Shown: piece by piece, positions 56,593-64,000 of the stretch
Layout: every line of letters begins with the position of its first letter
Position numbering within the stretch: position 1 is the first letter of the stretch
Assembly (NCBI GenBank): GCA_015680685.1
Contig: MNCI01033476.1
Coordinates: forward strand, 140,464 to 204,463
Source of the DNA: Gnetum montanum
Lineage: Eukaryota > Streptophyta > Gnetopsida > Gnetales > Gnetaceae
Direction: 5' to 3'
Length of the DNA: 64,000 nucleotides
Program-made: the position numbers and the translations under genes
Notes under the pieces: generated by a model
Database searches by the model: none
Seen by the model: only the letters and a program-made list of their open reading frames with translations
Told to the model about the DNA's origin: nothing

Positions 56593-57443
56593 AGTTCGCT
56601 GCATGGTTTGTAACCGTTATTGAGTGTAAGACTGCGAGATGAGGAGTTTACACCGAGATGTTTAGTTTGGACAACAAGAATTGTTGTGCGAGGAAAGATC
56701 TTATGATGGTGATATTTGGCCCAAAACATAGTTATACATTCTTATTGTGTTCATAGGTATTTGCATTGTGATTAATTATTATGTTTACTGCATTCAATTT
56801 ACCACTTGTATTTTACTCTAATTTACAGCTTATATTTTACTCAAAATGAGATAAAATACCCAAGACGCCGATTTCCTAGAGGGTAGGGCAGTGTGAGCAA
56901 TGTAGGAGTGTATAAAATGCAAAGTAGTGAGCATTAAACGCAGGATAGCCAGTGACAGCGTGAACTTAGATCAAGTCCCAGCATAAACCCCACAAAGCTC
57001 AAGCATGAACCTAGTTTCGTAGCATTAGCGTGAACCCAGTCTAGCCATGCAAGTGTGGTGGCAAAGATCTGGTTGTAGGGGGAGGTAGACGAGGGTTGGG
57101 TGCATTGGAGGTAGCTTTAGGGCATGGCAAGTCAGATGAGAGCATCCAGCGTGTAGCTTCAAACCCCAGCGTGAGCCTACCTCAGTATATTCTTTCTTTG
57201 TGACGGTATTCTATGGTGTCAATTAATAAGACAGTTCCTCTGGTTTTCATTGTTCCCTTGTTTTGTTTCTTCATTATTTCTAGTTCTGTTAATTGCATCT
57301 TGCGGTCCTGATTCTGGTTTGTTCATTTAGGAGTTGCTAGATTTCCAAGCTCTGTGAGGTTCAAGGTTCAACGTGAACTTAGCATGCAGGGTTCAGCGTG
57401 AACTCAGCGTGCAGGGTTGAAACCCCAACTTATAGGGTTCAAC
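56593..57443 (+). promoter_or_regulatory. Upstream region of antisense gene with AGCGTG words (C)
   Basis: Between pol and the antisense ATG. It has many AGCGTGAAC, AGCGTGAGC and AGCATGAAC words (56940-57440), continuing in intron 1 (57660-57840). No convincing TATA box. Regulatory role is assumed from position only. Confidence 0.4.
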
Positions 57444-60400
57444 ATGAACGCCACGATGGGTAAGGGTAAGCAAATAGAAGGCCAGGGGAGGAAGGAGCCT
57501 AGCTTGACCTTCACCGAGGAGAGTGAGGCGATGCTCCAGTGCCTGCCTAAACCCATGACTCCATCATGGTCTGGGTCGATGTGCCGGTAGGCTCTGATTT
57601 GCTATCCAAATTTGTGTTTTTTGCCTATTGCTCCTGTCAATTTACCCCATTGCGTAGCGTAGATGTTTCCACGGCGTAAGGTTTCTATAGCATAAATGTT
57701 TTCATAGCGTGAAGGATACGCTTGTCATGCGGGGTTTGTGCTTCCTCGTTCCAGTGTGAAGGACTTGCATGCCGAGATTTCCAATGTGCAGGGTCTGCAC
57801 GCTAGGCGTTTGCAGCGTGCAGGGTCTGCACGTTGGGCATGAAGCAAAATAGCTTTCCAAGTGTTGGTCCCTAGGATGGACTTTATTTTTGCATAGCTAA
57901 TTTACTGTGGTTTCTGAGAACTTGCAGGGATCCTAAGCCTTTCCTCCTAGTGGTGGAGCTTGTTGGGGTTCTGGCATGATTTGGGCCTATTGATTCTGAC
58001 GAACCTACTCCTAATATGATTGTTGATCGAAATGGAGTTTGGTTCTGAATGGGTGTCTACAAGTTTCTTCCCTTTATGCTAGAAAAATTCAGTGTGGTAA
58101 TATGGTCCCACTTAAGTGAACAGTTAGCACGAAGCATGCTTGAGACCATGTTACCGGGATCCTCAAACAGCGTAGCAACTTTCATGGTTGACATCGATGA
58201 GGGACCACTTACGATTGAGGACGGTCCTTCTGGAGGACCCAGATCTACCTGTCCATTATCACGTGTATGGGACTTATTGTCAAATGGCCTTCACCACATC
58301 AATAACATCCTATTTCTAGCTGCTCATGCACATACTTTGTTCCAGAACCCTCCTGGAACGGTGTACCGAGTAAGAAGGTAAGGTTATTCAATTTAGCATT
58401 TTTTCCTTGCTAATTAGTAGTTTTTTATGTTTTGACCATCATCTCTTTGCAGGCCTCAATTCGATAACAAAGGAGTGTGCATAGGAGATGATGGGATCGC
58501 TTTGGCTCATACCACCTTAGAGGCTTTCAGGACGGGTCCCACTCTCCGTGGTGCCGTGTTAGCCTAGACTAAGGATGAAATTATCCATTTCCACAAGCGA
58601 TACTCCTTTGCGCAATGTGAGGCTCGAGGGTGGTTGCATGGGGATTGGTCTCGTAATGGGCCAATTTTTCCATGCAATGCTGATTTGGCTCCTAACGATC
58701 TGAATCCACCGTCTGATGTTAAGAAATGGTATTCTTGATGCCTCATTTTGTTTTTTTTGCTACATCGTTGGTTATATTGACTCCATGGTGTTACCTTATG
58801 CGTACAATGGACGTTTCCCCTGGTGAATCCACTATCACAACTGAGTGGATTGAGAGCACCTTGGCTATGAAATTCAAGGAGGTTGGCAGTGCACAACGAT
58901 GGCTATGTGATAAGGCATCGCCATACATTATCAGTTGTTTAAGTGATGCCAGCCTCATGGAGTTATTTACTACCGTAAGTCCCGATGTCTCTGTGACTGA
59001 GATTATCACGATCGTTGATTCGTTCAACGAAGCTGTCACCTACTATAGCACTCGCATCAAGGGTGTTAAGGTAGTTTTTCATCTATCGATGGAGTTCTTT
59101 TCAGACCTCTTCGGTGTACCGATAGATGGGGCTAGAGTGGTTTTGGATCGAGCGCAAAGAGAGATCCATGTTGTTCGTGAATTGGAGGACTGGTTGGGCA
59201 TTCTTAAAGGCACTAAGGGATTACCCATGCAGGGAAAATCAAAAGTAGCTGAAGTTAATGAGTTGTATCCCTTGTTTAGAGTGTGGGTGTTTCCCAAATC
59301 CCTGTCTCAAGTAAAGACTTTTGGGGTGGAACCTGTGCGTATCATGCACACGATTTTGGAGACTAGGGTACGTTATAATTAGGCCGAGTTTTTACTTACA
59401 GGTTTCCATGGGGAGATAGTGAGGTTGCATTCGAACATTGAGGAACAATCCCATTTCACCTTTGCATTCTTTGCCAATTATTTGCACCGACTGGCCGAAT
59501 TTTTAGTTCTTCGTGCGGATAACAAGTACGTGTTAAGGGATCGTAACCAACTATCTCACCCGTGGATTCACCACTTATTTGAGGTGACCCAATCTCAAGA
59601 TGCTCCAGAGGGGATCGACAAGTTGATTTCTGTGACAATAGAGGGATCATCTGGTGCTTCTATTCATACATGTGATAGCATAGGGTTGGAACCAGATAGT
59701 GTGCCCTATATTGCTAGGAGAGCTGATCAAGTGATTAAGGAAACAATCAGGAAGGCAAAATCCAAAGTTCAAAAACACGAACGCTCTAGAGAGGTTGCTC
59801 CAACTGTAGATGAGCCAAGGGTGAAACGTATACGATTTAAAATTCCTGCATGAGGTAAGTAAGCCTGATTCACTGATTTGTGCTTATTTTATTCATCATT
59901 AGTATTATTCTTATTCAATTTTACATTTTTGGCCATTTATACGAAACTAATGTTGAACCTATGAGTTTTCCTAGAGCTGATTTAGGAAATAAGGAGAGAG
60001 GAATTAGCCACAATCGTCAAGGAGGAAGAGGTCCAAACGAACTCAAATGAGGAGGAAGAAATTGGCAAAGATGAGATGGAAGTCCCTGTACACCAAAGGG
60101 AAGTGACCAAAGAGCGGGAGGAAGACCCCATGGGAAAGGAACACATTGTTGATCCGGATGGGCTCGATGAGATGTTTGATGGTTTCCTCAAAGGAAGGTT
60201 GGAGCTTGGCGATCCTCTGAATCAGGAAGAAGAGAGAGATCTTGGTATATTTTCCTTATTATTTTTACTTGCCTTTTGAATTGTGCTTTCCATTATTCTA
60301 AATTTTGATTTTATGTTTTTACTGCTACAAGGCGAAAATGTTGAGACCAGGACAGTTCCTAACATCCATTTATAAGTCCCTATGATGAAGGCTCCCATGG

Positions 60401-61614
60401 AAACAACCACCGAAGCTAACCCATCTCCAACAAAGAAGCCATTTACTTGGATCGAAATGCCAAGTAAAATGGATTTTGTCCTTGGCATCGTTGATGAGGT
60501 AGTTGGATGCATCCAGCAAGCTTACCCTGAAATAGGTACAGATGTCTTAAGCGTTTGGCATGCTTCGTTTTTTTTTGTACCCGTTTTTAGTGCTCAATGT
60601 CTAATGTATATTTTTCTCATGCAAATAGGGGCTAAACTGAGGTGGGATCCATCTGAGGCTATGTGTATTGATAGTTTTCCTGCACTACCACCAGAGATTG
60701 AGCAAGTGCCAAGGCAGATCTATGACGAGGTGGCAGAATATGTTGTGCAGAACACCAAGTCTCTTTGGACCTACAGGCGTTCTATCAAAAAGCTATGGTT
60801 GCAAATTCAGGCAAGGGAAAAAGAGATTTCCAAGCTATCAGCAAAACGAGATGACCTCAAATCACACTATGAGTTTGCCTCGGCAAGGTTGACTGGCGAT
60901 CATTCCTAGCGAACTTCCGAGATTACTTATACTAGGTATTGGAACCTATTAAATCATCAAGTAACTATGACCCGGGAGCTAGCAGAGCGTAAGGCACAAA
61001 TAGACTTGTTGAATCTCAAGTGCTAGGATTGGAAGGCTTTTGTGTCTAAGGTGCGAAAATGGGGTCAAGATGAAAAGATGCATAAATATCATTATGAAAA
61101 GGCATTGAAGGAGCAATCCATAGAGAAGCATCAACTGGAAATGTTTGTAGAGGATTTAGGCCTATGATCTTCATTTGATGCTTTTGCTAGATACACTGTG
61201 GTAGAGATGGAGTCCCCCAAGAGGGTTATTACTACAGCTTCTGGGGAGGTTTCTGTGGGCAAGTTTCCTCTCAAATGTTCCACTTGGTTTGTGGTAGATA
61301 AAGGGAAGGCCTTAGCCGATGTTGATCTAGGTCTTGATGGAACTGACTGGGCAAGTGTCTCTGAAGAGGAAATCCTTCGTCGGCTGGAGTTTGGTCTACG
61401 AGGATCTTCTTCGGTAAGTCGTTTAAATTTGTCAACTTTGTTTATTAGTCTTTAGCAGGGAATGTCATCTCTTTTTTGTTAATTATTTTCTTTCTTCTTT
61501 TTTCCTTTATAGAGTCACGGCGATGACGGTGGCTAGGAAGGTGGCCCCAGTGGAGTGGGGCAAGATGATGCGGAGGAGCCTGAAGATCAAGCTCCTCCTA
61601 GATTTGATGCCTAG
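57444..61614 (+). pseudogene. Antisense spliced gene of element C, family unknown
   Basis: Homologous to B 23415-27858. Proposed exons: 57444-57586, 57928-58377, 58453-58728, about 58803-59854, 59975-60244, 60332-60535, 60629-61413 and 61513-61614 (TAG). Donors include GTAAGG (58378), GTAAGT (59855, 61414) and GTATAT (60245); acceptors include TTGCAG (57927), TTTGCAG (58452), CCTAG (59974) and TTATAG (61512). Exon 1 leaves two bases, as in B; exon 2 is 450 bases, as in B. Protein: basic start, FLLVVELVGVLA, FSVVIWSHLSEQL, TTEWIES...KFKEVG, FSDLFGVPIDGARVV, FTFAFFANYLHRLAEFLVLR, NQLSHPWI, a basic segment VKRIRFKIPA, an acidic linker, LRWDPSEA, helical coils (REKEISKLSAKRDDLKSH) and an acidic tail. 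Stops: one in exon 2 and TAG at 59380 where B has Trp. 58729-59854 is otherwise long and open. Family not recognised. Confidence 0.75.
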
Positions 61615-62050
61615 TTCTGATCTGATGTTTTTTTTTTTTGTTAAAGTGATCATGTATACAATCTATGTATTGTGTGGGGACATTGTGCTAAGTTGTAATT
61701 GACTTTAATACATTTATACAATTTTTTTTCGGTTGAGTTTTCTGTTATTAATTTTTTTTGTTTGAATTTTGAGTTTGTTTGAGCACTGATAAGCGTAGAT
61801 TTGAGATGAAAATATTTTTTTTCTTTTGGTTGTTTAAATGTAACCAAAATGCAATAGTGTAAAATGTTTTTGTTCATTTTGTTGTTTAAGTGTAATGCAC
61901 GAAGTAGGAATGCAAGCAGGAATGTAATTGTAATTGAAGCATAATCATATAAAAGGGGGATGCAAAGGAAAACTGTAACTGATAACGCAACAATGTAAGC
62001 ATAAATTCGAATAGTGAACTTGAATTAAGAGAAAACAAATGTAAGAAAAT
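61615..62050. other. Spacer between antisense gene and hairpin array (C)
   Basis: AT-rich, likely 3' UTR of the antisense transcript. Poly-T runs lie near 61627, 61720 and 61815. No coding evidence. Confidence 0.5.
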
Positions 62051-62300
62051 GCTCTAGTTTAAGGCCATTTCGGGCCATGTGCATAAGTGTGTCAGTTTAA
62101 AGTCATGACGGACTGTAGTCTTGATGTTCTAGTTTAAGGCCATTTTGGGCCCCATGCACTAGTTTAAGGCCATTTTGGGCCATGCGTAAATGAGGGAAGT
62201 TTCAAGTGATACTGGTGGGTTTCTTGACAAACCGGCCATGGCTAGTTTTATGTCGTTGCAGACATGTGGTAGTTTAACGTCATTTCAGATGATGAATGTA
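62051..62300 (-). repeat. CTAGTTTA stem-loop array next to gag-pro (C)
   Basis: Six units with four different stems side by side: GGCC/GGCC (62063-62076), AGTC/GACT (62101-62114), ATGTC/GACAT (62250-62265) and CGTC/GATG. Position equals 28031-28310 of B. Confidence 0.85.
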
Positions 62301-62302
62301 GC

Positions 62303-63060
62303 TTAGTGGTTTAGTAATTTTTTGAGTTTTCTTAATTTAACATTAGTAGTGGCATTAATAGGTATGATCCTGTACTCAGCGTCCCCTTCGTTGATCACGT
62401 TGAATGGTAATTCAACCCAAGGGACATCCAATGGAACAGGCTCTATGTTGGCGTCTTCTAGTATTTCCGTATGTTCAGTAGTTTTGATGTTTGTTGTAGT
62501 TTCTAGGTTGAGCGATATACGTACAGTTTCAGGTTTGGGTGTTTCTATGTTAGGTGAAGTTTCTTTTACGTCTGATGGATCATTGTCTATTGATCGCATG
62601 TAACTTTGTTTTTGCTTTGTGTCATCCTATTTAGGTTCTTCAAACTTAACCTCCGAGCCTTAGTTTGTATCTGTATGTGACGAGATGGTAGGTGTAGTAG
62701 CCTCCCCGTGTATAACGATTTCACCACCTTCATAAGGCAAGTGGATCTCTTGGTGTATGGGGGAAGAGACTACTTTGAGTTGGGCCAAACAGGATCTTCC
62801 TAATATTAAATTGAACCCTAGCATTTCTTCGATGACAACAAAGTTAGCAAATTTGGGGAATCAATCCCCTGCTATAAAGTCCAAAGTTATGGTGCCTTTT
62901 ACTACTATGTGTGATCCACTAAAAAATTTTAAACATGTGGTGAAGGTCGATCTAATTAGTTCCGTAAGCCCTAATTGTTTGATAATGGGTTAGGGTACTA
63001 CATTTGTGGCGGCTCCGTCATCTACATGCACTCGATGTATTTTGAATTGGTTTACTTATA
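62303..63060 (-). pseudogene. Retropepsin-like protease and C-terminal tail (C)
   Basis: Minus strand: R-V-H-V-D-D-G-A-A-T-N-V near 63030-62998 is the active site, then HIVVKGTITLDFIAG, EEMLGFNLILGRSCLAQL (62840-62780) and HQEIHLPYEGGEIVIHG. The tail 62599-62303 is acidic, rich in Thr/Glu/Asn, with PWVELPFNVI shared with B. One frameshift and one stop. Confidence 0.85.
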
Positions 63061-64000
63061 TCATTATGAACATAGGTCTGGTTGTTACTTCTCCTATTTT
63101 CTCATCAATTTTGATATTGTTAGTGTGGAAGCCTAGTGATTTAGAAGTTGATCCTTGAAGCGAATACATTACCGCATGAATTGACGATTCATTTGGAGGT
63201 AAGTCTTCACTTACCGGGATCGATGTCAACATGTGTACTAGGGCTTCGCGATGAGTTTGAGAAGTTAACATCAGGTCATATAGGCTTAATGAAGTATTTT
63301 TTTGTTTAAGTTCCTATGTGACCTGTGTTAGGTTTGTTTCTAAATCTTTACCGTTAGGTGCATGTTTGTTAGTGGTTACTTGGTCTATCAGGCCCAACAG
63401 TTTTATCTCATGTGTAGCTGGTTTGACATTTTCTTCCATAACCGTTGATTTTGATGCATCATGTATTCTTGATGATTCTCCCTTATAGGTCATGTTTGAT
63501 TCATTATTAGGTGATGTCATGGGTACTGCACTTAATGGAGTAGGCTTGGGGTGTCCTAAGGCAAGTTGTTGATGTTCTTTCTCCAATCGTTCACGTGTGA
63601 GCCTGTCTGCCAAGCAGTCTCACGTGTGGCATGGGGGAAGATTTGGTTTCTAAACATTAGGTTGCTTTGAAACCTGTATGACGTATGGAGTAGGACGGGG
63701 TTGCGATAGGGTGGTTGAAGGTGGTTGAGTATCAGGTGGTTGAGTGTCAGGCTGCCTAGGCACCCTGATAACGTATGGGGTCGATTGATTTTGTGTTTGT
63801 GAAATGGAAGGTTGGTGGTTATCAGGATGTTTGGGTATCTTGACAACATATAGGGTTGGTCTTGTTGGGGGTTGTACCTTCATAGTTGCAATTGCGGGTG
63901 GCACCCGGACTACATAGGGAGCGGGCCAGGTCAGAGGTTGCGTGTTTGACGTTGTAGCAGTAGGAGGTACACACACCACGTATGGTTTGTCTTGTGGTGG
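63061..64000 (-). pseudogene. Gag-protease linker with PYVVRVP repeats (C)
   Basis: The minus-strand frame 63979-63650 holds five or six repeats of P-Y-V-[IV]-[RKQ]-V-[PS] in a Pro/Gln/Thr-rich background. 63613-63314 is charged and 63271-63056 helical. The capsid domain of Gag should lie past the window end. The repeats are clearest here. Confidence 0.75.

Larger units (their letters stand above)
51053..64000 (-). mobile_element. Tat-lineage element C, incomplete at window end
   Basis: Minus-strand gag-pro (64000-62303), hairpins, antisense gene, hairpins, pol (56330-53887), hairpins, 3' UTR, PPT and 3' LTR. The 5' LTR lies past 64000. Same plan as B but a different LTR and palindrome vocabulary. 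Integrase core is deleted. The left boundary (51041-51060) is placed from the distance of the U5 module to the LTR end in A and the solo LTR. Confidence 0.8.

Overview
This window comes from a land-plant nuclear genome with very high retrotransposon content. No host gene, RNA gene or CRISPR array could be supported. All of it is explained as nested, mostly decayed Ty3/gypsy LTR retrotransposons of two lineages. Athila-like elements lie on the + strand: their PBS resembles the tRNA-Asp type, their RT carries an FMDDF motif, and one has an env-position third ORF. Tat-lineage (Ogre/Retand-like) elements lie mostly on the - strand: they have a second, archaeal-type RNase H after the usual one, a PBS of another type, and lengths up to 17.4 kb. 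The species cannot be named from sequence alone; a large, repeat-rich genome such as that of a gymnosperm is an inference.

Layout. 1-759 is the 3' end of an Athila-like element sitting in the integrase of another (H0, 760-3671). An LTR (3672-4552) leads into host element H1, which can be followed through five later insertions: gag 4553-6880, protease 6881-7027 and 16676-16976, RT/RNase H/integrase 34379-37440, 3' UTR to 39502, and an env-position ORF in three pieces (39503-39640, 47233-48222, 49651-51052). The insertions are A (7028-16670, -, TSD CTAAT), B (16977-34373, -, TSD ATCAA), E (39641-47227, +, TSD CAAGA), a solo LTR (48223-49645, +, TSD ACCTT) and C (about 51053 to past the window end, -). 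Four of the five are closed by exact 5-bp target-site duplications.

Tat-lineage plan. In element orientation B and C read LTR, PBS, gag, a proline-rich linker with repeated P-F-V-I-K-V-P motifs, protease, hairpin array, an antisense spliced gene, hairpin array, RT-RNase H-second RNase H-integrase, hairpin array, 3' UTR, polypurine tract, LTR. The antisense gene (B 23415-27858, C 57444-61614) has about 7-8 exons. Exon 1 ends in the same phase in both copies, exon 2 is exactly 450 bases in both, and both encode a globular N-terminal half, an acidic linker, a helical C-terminal part and an acidic tail. I do not recognise its family. A lacks pol and the antisense gene, apparently by a deletion joining two hairpin arrays. 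B has lost the RT catalytic core and C the integrase core, so neither is autonomous now.

Most unusual signals: (1) the antisense intron-containing gene between protease and RT; (2) a family of more than 40 short stem-loops introduced by CTAGTTTA whose stem bases change in a compensatory way, clustered at the borders of each gene module; (3) an inverted repeat containing the polypurine tract and LTR tip, present in A, B and C; (4) an A-rich-loop hairpin in the Athila-like 3' UTRs, present in H0, H1 and E; (5) short CG-containing palindromic words, different in each family, filling LTRs, leaders and introns.
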